The translations under genes and the position numbers were made by a program. A stretch of 64,000 nt of DNA from Mycolicibacterium sp. TY81 (GTDB taxonomy: Bacteria > Actinomycetota > Actinomycetes > Mycobacteriales > Mycobacteriaceae). Numbering within the stretch: position 1 is the first letter of the stretch; each line of letters starts with the position of its first letter. Below, piece after piece: positions 8,453-16,044 of the stretch. The notes under the pieces were generated by a model, which had not been told where the DNA came from, did not search any database, and was given only the letters and a program-made list of their open reading frames with translations. The stretch lies in the NCBI RefSeq assembly GCF_018326285.1, contig NZ_AP023362.1, forward strand, positions 2,666,001-2,730,000, read 5' to 3'.

Positions 8453-11353
8453 TCAGACACTCACCTTGCGCCGCTTGGCCTTCGGCGGATCCGGCACCAC
8501 GGCGGGCAACAACTCGGCGAGGAACTGACCGGTGTAGCTGTCCGGAGTCGCCGCGACGTCCTCCGGCGTGCCGGACACCACGACGGTGCCGCCGCCGGCG
8601 CCGCCTTCGGGACCCATGTCCACGATCCAGTCCGAGGTCTTGATCACGTCGAGGTTGTGCTCGATGACGATGACCGTGTTGCCCTTGTCGACCAGGCCGT
8701 TGATGACCTTGAGCAGCTTGCGGATGTCCTCGAAATGCAGGCCGGTGGTGGGCTCGTCGAGGATGTAGACGGTGCGCCCGGTGGACCGCTTCTGCAGCTC
8801 GGCGGCCAGCTTCACGCGCTGCGCCTCACCACCGGACAGCGTCGGGGCCGGCTGGCCCAACCGCACGTAGCCCAGGCCGACGTCGACGAGCGTCTTGAGG
8901 TACCGGTGGATCGAGCTGATGGGCTCGAAGAACTCGGTGGCCTCCTCGATGGGCATGTCGAGGACCTCGGAGATGGTCTTGCCCTTGTAGTGCACCTCCA
9001 GGGTCTCCCGGTTGTAGCGAGCGCCCTGGCACACCTCGCACGGCACGTACACGTCCGGCAGGAAGTTCATCTCGATCTTGATGGTGCCGTCACCTGAACA
9101 TGCTTCGCAGCGGCCACCTTTCACGTTGAACGAGAACCGGCCGGGCTGGTAGCCGCGGACCTTCGCCTCGGTGGTCGCCGCGAACAAGGTGCGGATCTTG
9201 TCGAACACACCGGTGTAGGTGGCCGGGTTGGACCGCGGCGTGCGGCCGATCGGCGACTGGTCGACCCGCACCAGCTTGTCCAGCTGGTCGAGGCCGTTGA
9301 TCCGGGTGTGCCGGCCCGGCACCTGGCGGGCGCCGTTGAGCTTGTTGGCCATGACGGTCGCGAGAATGTCGTTGACCAACGTCGACTTGCCGGAGCCCGA
9401 GACGCCGGTGACCGACGTGAGCACGCCCAGCGGGAAGGCCACGTCGACCTCTTTGAGGTTGTGCTCGCGTGCGCCGACGACGGTGATCTGCCGCTTGCGG
9501 TCGACGGGCCGGCGGATGGCCGGCACCTCGATCTGCTCCCGGCCCGAAAGATACGCGCCGGTAAGCGATTTGGTGTTCTTCAACAGCTCCTTGTAGGTGC
9601 CGCTGTGCACGATCTGTCCACCGTGCTCACCGGCCGCGGGACCGATGTCGACGACCCAGTCGGCGTGCGCGATGGTGTCGAGGTCGTGCTCGACGACGAT
9701 CAGCGTGTTGCCGAGGTCGCGCAGCCGGACCAGGGTGTCGATGAGCCGGCGGTTGTCGCGCTGGTGCAGGCCGATGGACGGCTCGTCGAGCACGTAGAGG
9801 ACACCGACCAGACCGGAGCCGATCTGCGTGGCCAGCCGGATGCGCTGTGCCTCACCACCGGACAGCGTGCCTGCCGCGCGGGACAGGGTCAGGTAGTCGA
9901 GGCCGACGTCGAGCAGGAAGCCCAGCCGCGATTGCACTTCTTTGAGCACCTGGCCGGCGATGGCCTGCTCGCGGGGACCGAGGGTGAGCGCGTTGAGGAA
10001 CGCCGAGCAGTCCGAGATGGACAGATCACACACCTGCGCAATGGATTTCGCGTCATCGTCCGCGGACAGCGTGACGGCCAGAATCTCGGGCTTGAGGCGG
10101 GTGCCGGCGCACTCGGGGCACGGGATGTCCCGCATGAAGCCCTCGTAGCGTTCCTTCATCTGCTCGGATTCGGTCTGCTCCATGCGGCGCTGCAGGAACG
10201 CCAGCACGCCTTCGAAGTCGGCATAGTAGGAGCGCGTGCGGCCGTACCGGTTCTTGTACCGGACGTGCACCTGGTGGTCGGAGCCTTCCAGAATGGCCTT
10301 GCGCGCCTTGGCCGGAAGCTTCTTCCACGGGGTGTCGATGTCGAAGCCCAGCTCCTCGCCGAGGCCGGCCATCATGCGCGTGAAGTAGTCGGAGTTGTGG
10401 CCCATGGACCACGGCGCCACCGCGCCCTCGGCGAGCGTCAGCTCCGGGTCCGGCACGACGAGCTCGGGGTCGACTTCCTTCTTGATGCCCAGACCGGTGC
10501 ACTCCGGGCAGGCACCGTACGGCGAGTTGAACGAGAACGACCGTGGCTCGAGGTCGTCGACGGCCAGCGGATGCGCGTTGGGGCAGGCCAGCTTCTCCGA
10601 GAAGCGCTGCTCACGCTGCGGGTGGTTGTCGTCACGGTCGACGAACTCGAGGACGACGATGCCGTCCGCGAGACCCAGCGCGGTCTCGACCGAATCGGTC
10701 AGACGTTGTTTGGCGCTGGCCTTGACGGTGAGCCGGTCGACGACCACCTCGATGTCGTGCTTCTCCTGCTTCTTGAGCTTCGGCGGGTCGGTCAGCGAGT
10801 GCACGACGCCGTCGACCCGGACCCGGCTGTAGCCCTGGCCGTTGAGCTTGTCGAAGAGGTCGACGAACTCGCCCTTGCGGGTGCGGACCACGGGCGCGAG
10901 CACCTGGAACCGGATGCCCTCGTCCATGGCGAGCACCTGGTCGACGATCTGCTGCGGCGTCTGCCGCGCGATGCGCTCACCACACACCGGGCAGTGCGGG
11001 GTACCGGCGCGCGCGTACAGCAGACGCAGGTAGTCGTAGACCTCGGTGATGGTGCCGACGGTTGAACGCGGGTTCCGGTTGGTCGACTTCTGGTCGATGG
11101 ACACCGCGGGCGACAGGCCCTCGATGAAGTCCACGTCCGGCTTGTCCATCTGGCCCAGGAACTGGCGGGCGTATGCCGACAGCGACTCGACGTAGCGACG
11201 CTGCCCCTCGGCGAAGATGGTGTCGAACGCCAGCGAGCTCTTGCCCGAACCCGACAGGCCCGTGAATACGATCAGCGAGTCTCTGGGCAGGTCAAGGTCG
11301 ATTCCCCGCAGGTTGTGCTCGCGCGCACCTTTGACGATCAGACGGTCCGACAC
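8453..11353 (-). CDS. uvrA: Excinuclease ABC subunit UvrA
   Basis: A 966-residue damage-recognition ATPase of nucleotide excision repair, which loads UvrB at DNA lesions. It has the two ABC modules of UvrA: Walker A GLSGSGKS at 32-39 and GVSGSGKS in the second half, two LSGGEAQR signatures, and zinc-finger cysteines (CPVCG, CPEC, CEAC and CEVC pairs). The length is normal. The GTG at 11353 has GAAGG just upstream. It is transcribed away from the metallo-beta-lactamase gene. I found no TCGAAC-N4-GTTCGA SOS box in the short divergent spacer. Uvr proteins act on the nucleoid together with UvrB, which is also in this window. Confidence 0.98.
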   Translation of the reverse strand: MSDRLIVKGAREHNLRGIDLDLPRDSLIVFTGLSGSGKSSLAFDTIFAEGQRRYVESLSAYARQFLGQMDKPDVDFIEGLSPAVSIDQKSTNRNPRSTVGTITEVYDYLRLLYARAGTPHCPVCGERIARQTPQQIVDQVLAMDEGIRFQVLAPVVRTRKGEFVDLFDKLNGQGYSRVRVDGVVHSLTDPPKLKKQEKHDIEVVVDRLTVKASAKQRLTDSVETALGLADGIVVLEFVDRDDNHPQREQRFSEKLACPNAHPLAVDDLEPRSFSFNSPYGACPECTGLGIKKEVDPELVVPDPELTLAEGAVAPWSMGHNSDYFTRMMAGLGEELGFDIDTPWKKLPAKARKAILEGSDHQVHVRYKNRYGRTRSYYADFEGVLAFLQRRMEQTESEQMKERYEGFMRDIPCPECAGTRLKPEILAVTLSADDDAKSIAQVCDLSISDCSAFLNALTLGPREQAIAGQVLKEVQSRLGFLLDVGLDYLTLSRAAGTLSGGEAQRIRLATQIGSGLVGVLYVLDEPSIGLHQRDNRRLIDTLVRLRDLGNTLIVVEHDLDTIAHADWVVDIGPAAGEHGGQIVHSGTYKELLKNTKSLTGAYLSGREQIEVPAIRRPVDRKRQITVVGAREHNLKEVDVAFPLGVLTSVTGVSGSGKSTLVNDILATVMANKLNGARQVPGRHTRINGLDQLDKLVRVDQSPIGRTPRSNPATYTGVFDKIRTLFAATTEAKVRGYQPGRFSFNVKGGRCEACSGDGTIKIEMNFLPDVYVPCEVCQGARYNRETLEVHYKGKTISEVLDMPIEEATEFFEPISSIHRYLKTLVDVGLGYVRLGQPAPTLSGGEAQRVKLAAELQKRSTGRTVYILDEPTTGLHFEDIRKLLKVINGLVDKGNTVIVIEHNLDVIKTSDWIVDMGPEGGAGGGTVVVSGTPEDVAATPDSYTGQFLAELLPAVVPDPPKAKRRKVSV

Positions 11354-11439
11354 ACGTATCCCTTCACCGGTCTGGGCAATCCAGACACCACATCGCCATG
11401 CTAGGTGTCCCCACCGACAAGTCCGGATACGGTGGCGTC

Positions 11440-12114
11440 ATGACAGTCGTCAATGACACGTACACCGGCCATGTCGATGCGGGCACCGCGGCCCGTCGCA
11501 CCCTTCCCGCCGCGACGATCGTCAAGGCGTCGGTCGGACCGATGGACAACAACGCGTACCTCATCACGTGTTCCGCAACCGGAAAAACGCTGCTCATCGA
11601 CGCCGCGAACGACGGACCGGCGCTCGTCGAGCTGATCAGGTCGCAGGCGCCGGACATCGAACTCATCGTCACCAGCCACCAGCACTTCGACCACTGGCAG
11701 GCCCTGGCGGAAGTGGCCGAGGCCACAGGTGCGCCCACCGCCGCGCACGCGCTGGACGCCGAGCCGCTGCCGGTGAAGCCCGACCGCATCCTCACCGACG
11801 GCGACACCATCACCATCGGTGACCTGACCTTCGACGTCATCCACCTACAGGGTCACACCGAGGGTTCGGTGGCGCTGGCGCTGCGCGGCGCCGACGGTGA
11901 GGTCACCCACCTGTTCACCGGCGACTGCCTGTTTCCCGGCGGCGTCGGCAAGACCTGGCAGGACGGCGACTTCGAGCGGCTGCTCGGCGACGTCACCCGC
12001 AAGGTGTTCGACGTCTACCCCGATTCGACGGTCATCTACCCCGGCCACGGCGACGACACCACGCTCGGCACCGAGCGGCCGCATCTCGAGGAGTGGCGGG
12101 CGCGCGGCTGGTAG
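11440..12114 (+). CDS. Metallo-beta-lactamase-fold hydrolase
   Basis: A 224-residue MBL-fold protein with the metal site HQHFDH at residues 80-85, a third histidine in LQGHTEGS, the bridging Asp in FTGDCLFPGG, and a final YPGHGDDT. This is the glyoxalase II-like subgroup and corresponds by position to Rv1637c. It probably hydrolyses a thioester or similar ester in the cytoplasm; the substrate is unknown. The ATG at 11440 follows TACGGT by six bases (leaderless), which excludes the upstream in-frame codon at 11398. Confidence 0.88.
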   Translation: MTVVNDTYTGHVDAGTAARRTLPAATIVKASVGPMDNNAYLITCSATGKTLLIDAANDGPALVELIRSQAPDIELIVTSHQHFDHWQALAEVAEATGAPTAAHALDAEPLPVKPDRILTDGDTITIGDLTFDVIHLQGHTEGSVALALRGADGEVTHLFTGDCLFPGGVGKTWQDGDFERLLGDVTRKVFDVYPDSTVIYPGHGDDTTLGTERPHLEEWRARGW

Positions 12115-12126
12115 ACGCTGGGCTGG

Positions 12127-12915
12127 TCAGCCCAGGCACTGGCCCGTGGGGACGGGTTGGGTGTTGCCGACCAGTGCCAGCTGGGGGCCGACTTCCTTCG
12201 CGGTCAATGCGAAGCTGGTGTCGGGGTCGTCCTGCGCGGCCCCGAAGACGACACCGCGCACCCGGCCGTCCAGGTCGATGAGCGGACCACCCGAATTCCC
12301 TTGCTGCACAGCGCCTCTGAGGGCGTACACCTCGCGCGTCACCGTGCCGGTGCGGAAGATGTCCGGTCCCTGGAGCTTGATGACCTCACGGACCCGCACC
12401 GGTTTGGCCTCGTACGGGCCGCCGTGCGGGAAGCCGAGCGCGGCGGCGTCGGCACCGCTGACGGCAGGCGCCTCGGAGAACATCAACGGCGCGGTCGGCA
12501 GGTCCGGCACTGCGAGGATCGAGATGTCCATGTTCGGGTCGAACGACACCACCTGGCCGTTGTACTTGGTGCCGCCGACCTCGACCGACACTTCGTCGGT
12601 CCCCGCGACGCCGTGCGCCGTCGTCATCACGCGCTTGGGTCCCACCACAAACCCGGTGCCCTCCAACCGCTTTCGGCAGCTGTGGGCGATGCCGTGCACT
12701 CGCACCACACTCGCCTGCGCGGCAGTCACCGCGGGGTTGTTGGCCACGTTGGGGTCGGGAGGCGCGACGGTCGGGATCGTCGATTCGGTCTCCGACGCGA
12801 TCGCGGATGTCGTCGCAGGTGTGACGGCGGGGTTCTTGCCCGCGCAGCCGGCGATGAGTGTGGCGGCCAATGACAACGTCACCCATGACGCACGGACGAG
12901 ACTTCTTCGAGCCAT
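12127..12915 (-). CDS. MarP-like trypsin-fold serine protease lipoprotein
   Basis: A 262-residue exported protease. The signal peptide ends in the lipobox LIAGC (Cys24), followed by a Thr/Pro/Ser linker to about residue 62 and then a chymotrypsin-like domain. The triad is His101 (TTAHGV), Asp130 (NMDISIL) and Ser208 (QQGNSGGPL). The domain closely resembles the periplasmic protease domain of mycobacterial MarP (acid-resistance protease), including cysteines at 80 (AHSC) and 260 (GQC) at the positions of the MarP redox disulfide. MarP has four N-terminal membrane helices; here they are replaced by a lipid anchor. It is inserted between the homologues of Rv1637c and Rv1636. The substrate is unknown. 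Confidence 0.88.
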   Translation of the reverse strand: MARRSLVRASWVTLSLAATLIAGCAGKNPAVTPATTSAIASETESTIPTVAPPDPNVANNPAVTAAQASVVRVHGIAHSCRKRLEGTGFVVGPKRVMTTAHGVAGTDEVSVEVGGTKYNGQVVSFDPNMDISILAVPDLPTAPLMFSEAPAVSGADAAALGFPHGGPYEAKPVRVREVIKLQGPDIFRTGTVTREVYALRGAVQQGNSGGPLIDLDGRVRGVVFGAAQDDPDTSFALTAKEVGPQLALVGNTQPVPTGQCLG

Positions 12916-12936
12916 GACCCGAACTTTACGGGCACG

Positions 12937-12976
12937 AAAAAAACTGAGGCCCCCGGCAGTACGCCGAGGGCCCCAG
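12937..12976 (-). terminator. Intrinsic terminator after the universal stress protein gene
   Basis: An imperfect 14-bp stem (12944-12957 with 12963-12976, about two mismatches) is followed on the minus strand by seven T residues (complement of A at 12937-12943). It lies 11 bases past the stop of the usp gene. A full T tract is uncommon in mycobacteria. Confidence 0.75.
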
Positions 12977-12987
12977 ACAATCGAACT

Positions 12988-13431
12988 TTACGAGGTGTGG
13001 ACGATCAGCACGTCGACCTTGGCGCGCCGGGCCACGTTGGCGGGCACCGAGCCCAGCAGGCGGCCGGCGATGGTGCTCAGACCGACGTTGCCGACAACCA
13101 GCAGGTCAGCGTTGGAATTCTCGGCCAGGTCGACGAGCGCGTCGACGGGAGCGCCGACGATGGCCTTTTCTTCCACCTGAGTCGCGCCTGCCGCCTCGGC
13201 ACGGTCGCGCGCCTCACGCAGGATCGCGTAGATCGGCGCGTCGCCGTGGACCTTGTAACCCTCGTCCTTCAGGACATCGGCCGCACGCTGATCATCGGCG
13301 TGCGGGAAATAGGCGGTTGCCACGACCAACTTCGCATTGGCCCCCGCGGCGATCTGGGCAGCGCGCTCCACAGCGCGCAGTGACGAATCCGATCCGTCCG
13401 TACCGACGACCACGGTCTGGTAGCCGCTCAT
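12988..13431 (-). CDS. Universal stress protein, Rv1636 family (cAMP-binding)
   Basis: A 147-residue single-domain UspA protein. The N-terminal strand ends in VVVGTDGSDSS and the C-terminal nucleotide loop is VGNVGLSTIAGRLLGSVPANVARRAKVDVLIVHT, the ATP-binding G-2x-G-9x-G(S) type motif. Length and position match Rv1636, which is reported to bind cAMP with high affinity. The ATG at 13431 has GGGAGG eight bases upstream and is preferred to the in-frame TTG at 13434. A strong terminator follows, so the gene is probably monocistronic. The adenylate cyclase further along this window would be a natural source of its ligand. Confidence 0.93.
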   Translation of the reverse strand: MSGYQTVVVGTDGSDSSLRAVERAAQIAAGANAKLVVATAYFPHADDQRAADVLKDEGYKVHGDAPIYAILREARDRAEAAGATQVEEKAIVGAPVDALVDLAENSNADLLVVGNVGLSTIAGRLLGSVPANVARRAKVDVLIVHTS

Positions 13432-13671
13432 CAATGGCCTCCCGTTATCCAGGTTTGTGTATCCGGCGTTCTGTCCGGCATCCCCGCAGACAGTAGCCGC
13501 TGAATCGCGGCCATTGGTGCGGTTTCACCACACAAGTTCGCCGGGGACACCGTGAAAAATGTGCTTTACCGGCACCGATGTTAGCGGCAGCGACCCGAGA
13601 GGGCTTGCCAATGGTGACGAAACGACCGCGCGTTTCGCCCGGTGAGCGGGACCGCTCCGGGCCCCGGATTG

Positions 13672-14532
13672 TTAGCCACGACCGAAATACAGCTCCTGCG
13701 TGGCAACGCACACCAATTGCCCCGCGCGGTTGTACATCGTGCCGCTCGCCAGTCCGCGGCCCCCGATGCCGCTCGGCGAGGTCTGGTCGGACAACACCCA
13801 GTCATTCAGATCCACCGGCCGGTGGAACCACAGCGCATGGTCGATCAGCGCGGAGAAGGTGTGCGCCGGCAGCGCGCCCCGCGGGATCATCGCCGCCTCC
13901 AGCATCGTGGTGCCGGTCAGGTACGTCAGTAGCCCGGCGTGCAGGGCCGGGTCCTCGGGGATGGTGTCGGTCGGGCGCCACCACATCCGCAGATGCGGCG
14001 CCGAATCCGGCGAATCCTTGGCCAGCCGCGGGTGTGGATCGATGTACCGCAGCTCGAACGGTTGGTCGCGAACCCAGAAGCCGCCTGATTCATCGGCGTA
14101 GTCGGCAAGCTGTTCGGCCATGGTCGGTACCGAAAGCGGTTCTGGCACATCAGGAATGGTCGCCTGGTAGTCGAGCGCGTCGACCGGGGTGCTGAACGAC
14201 GCCAGCGCCTCGAGCAGGATCTCGCCGTCCTGAAGGGCCGTGATGCGGCGCGTCGCGAGCGTGCCGCCGTCACGTGCGGCGTCGACCTGGACCTCGACCG
14301 GCTTACGGGCATCGCCGGCACGCAGGTAATAGACGTGCAGACTGTGCGCGCTGCGTCCCGGCGCGGTCCGGCTCGCGGCCACCAGCACCTGGCCGGCGAG
14401 ATGACCGCCGGCGATGTGGTGGCTGGGATTGTCGAGCTGCGTGGCCACGAAGTGGTGGTCATCGGTCTGATCCACCAGCAGCGTGCTCACGAGATCAGAC
14501 AAAGTCGGCGAACTGTACGTCACCTGAGGCAT
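13672..14532 (-). CDS. tesB: Acyl-CoA thioesterase II (TesB)
   Basis: A 286-residue double-hotdog thioesterase that hydrolyses medium and long acyl-CoA to free acid and CoA. The N-terminal hotdog contains the HHIAGGHLAGQVLVAASRT helix typical of TesB. The C-terminal hotdog has MIPRGALPAHTFSALIDHALWFHRP, which carries the conserved Asp/His region, and ends with GLASGTMYNRAGQLVCVATQEL. Size and domain order are normal for the family. It is cytoplasmic and linked to beta-oxidation or lipid turnover. The start MPQVTYSS at 14532 leaves about 90 bases before the split promoter of the neighbouring 13E12 gene. Confidence 0.92.
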   Translation of the reverse strand: MPQVTYSSPTLSDLVSTLLVDQTDDHHFVATQLDNPSHHIAGGHLAGQVLVAASRTAPGRSAHSLHVYYLRAGDARKPVEVQVDAARDGGTLATRRITALQDGEILLEALASFSTPVDALDYQATIPDVPEPLSVPTMAEQLADYADESGGFWVRDQPFELRYIDPHPRLAKDSPDSAPHLRMWWRPTDTIPEDPALHAGLLTYLTGTTMLEAAMIPRGALPAHTFSALIDHALWFHRPVDLNDWVLSDQTSPSGIGGRGLASGTMYNRAGQLVCVATQELYFGRG

Positions 14533-14622
14533 CTTGCCTGAGGGGTTCGGACGCCCATTGGCGCCCTCGACGAGTTATCCACAGGCTGAGCGAATTGTGT
14601 TGCGGTGCCGCAGATGCGTAGG

Positions 14623-14639
14623 TAGACTCGAACACGTGT
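14623..14639 (+). promoter_or_regulatory. Severed promoter and half SOS box of the 13E12 gene
   Basis: TAGACT (14623-14628) is followed by seven bases and a GTG (14636), the remains of a leaderless start. TCGAACACGTGT (14628-14639) is the left part of a mycobacterial LexA box. Joining base 14639 to 16045 restores TCGAAC-ACGT-GTTCGA, a perfect match to the consensus TCGAAC-N4-GTTCGA, and the intact reading frame. Confidence 0.75.
14632..14639. repeat. Target-site duplication, left copy (ACACGTGT)
   Basis: ACACGTGT here and at 16037-16044 flank the ISL3 element exactly. Eight bases is the usual target duplication of ISL3-family elements. Confidence 0.85.
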
Positions 14640-16036
14640 GCTACTCCTCACCTTCTCGTGGGTAGCTGAGGGTGGAGCCCGCCCAGGCAGAGATAGATCA
14701 TTGAGGTCAGTGTTCGGGCGGAGTGGTGGCCGTAGCCGCGGGCGTTGATGAGTCGGATTTTGGCGTTGATGCCTTCGAGGAGGGCGTTGGAGATGCCGAG
14801 TTCCACGGCGGCGATGACGGCGTCGAAGTGTTCCTGTAGTCGTTTGCCGAGTTCGATGAAGGACGGGATACGGCTGCGTTTGGCGGCGGTGATCCAGGCT
14901 TTGAGTCGTTGACGGGCGACACCGGGTTCGTGTGGGAGTCGATACAGGTCGCGCAGCTGTTCTTTGAGGGCCCAGGCCCGGCCGACGTGACGGTTCGCGC
15001 GGGCGATCTGGTTGACCAGTTCACGTTTGTTGTCGGTGAGTTTGTTTTCGCCGGTGCGCAGCGCCCATCGGGTCTGGCGCCACTGCGCTGAGGTCATGGC
15101 GACTTTGTCCGGTCCGCTGGCGGCGGCGGCGAAGACCCGGTCCAATGCCCGGTTGACCCATTGCATGATGTGGAACGGGTCAAAGCAGATGGTGGCTTCC
15201 GGTAGGTGGGTTCGGGTGGCTCCGCGGAACGCCTTGCTCACGTCCATGCTCACGGCGGTGATCGTCTCTAGTGTCGAATCAGGTTGTTGTTCATAGAATT
15301 TCGATAGCGATTCTTCACTGCGTCCGGGCTGGACTCCGATGACGGTGCCGGTGTCGTGGTCGCCGACGATGGTCAGATATTTGTGCGGGTGGCGGTAGCA
15401 GATTTCGTCGACGCCGATCCGGTACAGGTCTGTGAGTCGTCGTTGGTCGAGCAGTTCGTCGACACCGCGGTTGATGATGGCGGTGACCGATTCCCAGCCG
15501 CACCGCATGAGCGTGGCCACGGTGGTGCGGTCGGTGCGTTGGGCCAGCCAGAGCACCGTGTCTTCGAAGTCTCGGGTGAATCGGGCACCGGGACGAGCCC
15601 ACGGCACCTGCTCGGTGACGATGCCGCAGCGTGGGCAGTTCGTGCGGCGGATGTCGTAGACCAGCCACAGTTTCTTGCAGGCCAGATCCACATGGCGCCA
15701 GCGCCGGCGCCGGCGGTCATAACCGGCCCGCACACGTTTGCCGCACGGGCAGCGCATCGAGCGGGCTTTAAGGCCGACGGTGACTTCGATATCGCGGTCG
15801 CCGATGGTGACATCGGTGACGTTGGCTCCGGGGACCTGAAGTATTCGGTTAAATGCAGTACTGACGCGCACGCGGATCGTTCCTGGCGGTTGAGGTTGGT
15901 GTGGTAACCCCGAAACCTAGAGGGACACCGCGTGCGCGTCCTTCAACTCGCCGCCGACACGCTCAAAACCCCAGGCGCACAACCTAAAATAGCCCCTGAA
16001 CAGCGCAAAGGCGCCCACGAAAACCCGTGGAGCGCC
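14640..16036 (-). mobile_element. ISL3-family insertion sequence, complete, 1397 bp
   Basis: The element is bounded by perfect 8-bp direct repeats. Its ends form imperfect inverted repeats: the left end and the reverse complement of the right end share a leading G, CTCC at positions 5-8 and TCGTGGG at positions 17-23. One intact transposase is transcribed leftward, leaving about 165 non-coding bases at the right end. It sits inside the SOS box and start codon of the 13E12 gene. Perfect duplications and an intact transposase suggest a recent insertion. Confidence 0.88.
14648..15871 (-). CDS. ISL3-family transposase
   Basis: A 407-residue DDE transposase. The N-terminus has a zinc-finger-like CPCGKR...CPRCG, followed by a helix-turn-helix-like region. 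The catalytic domain shows YRIGVDEICYRHPHKYLTIV (first Asp), ITAVSMDVSKAFRGATR (second Asp, about residue 208) and the C-terminal SNALLEGINAKIRLINARGYG with the catalytic Glu. All are characteristic of ISL3 (Transposase_12). The frame is intact and the length normal, so the enzyme may be active. The stop lies within 10 bases of the left element end. Confidence 0.95.
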   Translation of the reverse strand: MRVSTAFNRILQVPGANVTDVTIGDRDIEVTVGLKARSMRCPCGKRVRAGYDRRRRRWRHVDLACKKLWLVYDIRRTNCPRCGIVTEQVPWARPGARFTRDFEDTVLWLAQRTDRTTVATLMRCGWESVTAIINRGVDELLDQRRLTDLYRIGVDEICYRHPHKYLTIVGDHDTGTVIGVQPGRSEESLSKFYEQQPDSTLETITAVSMDVSKAFRGATRTHLPEATICFDPFHIMQWVNRALDRVFAAAASGPDKVAMTSAQWRQTRWALRTGENKLTDNKRELVNQIARANRHVGRAWALKEQLRDLYRLPHEPGVARQRLKAWITAAKRSRIPSFIELGKRLQEHFDAVIAAVELGISNALLEGINAKIRLINARGYGHHSARTLTSMIYLCLGGLHPQLPTRR

Positions 16037-16044
16037 ACACGTGT
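16037..16044. repeat. Target-site duplication, right copy (ACACGTGT)
   Basis: Second copy of the 8-bp duplication made by the ISL3 element. It includes the GTG start codon (16041-16043) of the 13E12-family gene. Confidence 0.85.

Noticed and set aside
9308..11065. 585-codon plus-strand frame inside uvrA
   Set aside because: It is antisense to a clearly coding uvrA and has the composition of a GC-rich shadow frame.
11354..11439. SOS box upstream of uvrA (also looked for upstream of uvrB, 29499-29560)
   Set aside because: No match to TCGAAC-N4-GTTCGA in either spacer. The only perfect site is the one reconstructed at the ISL3 insertion.
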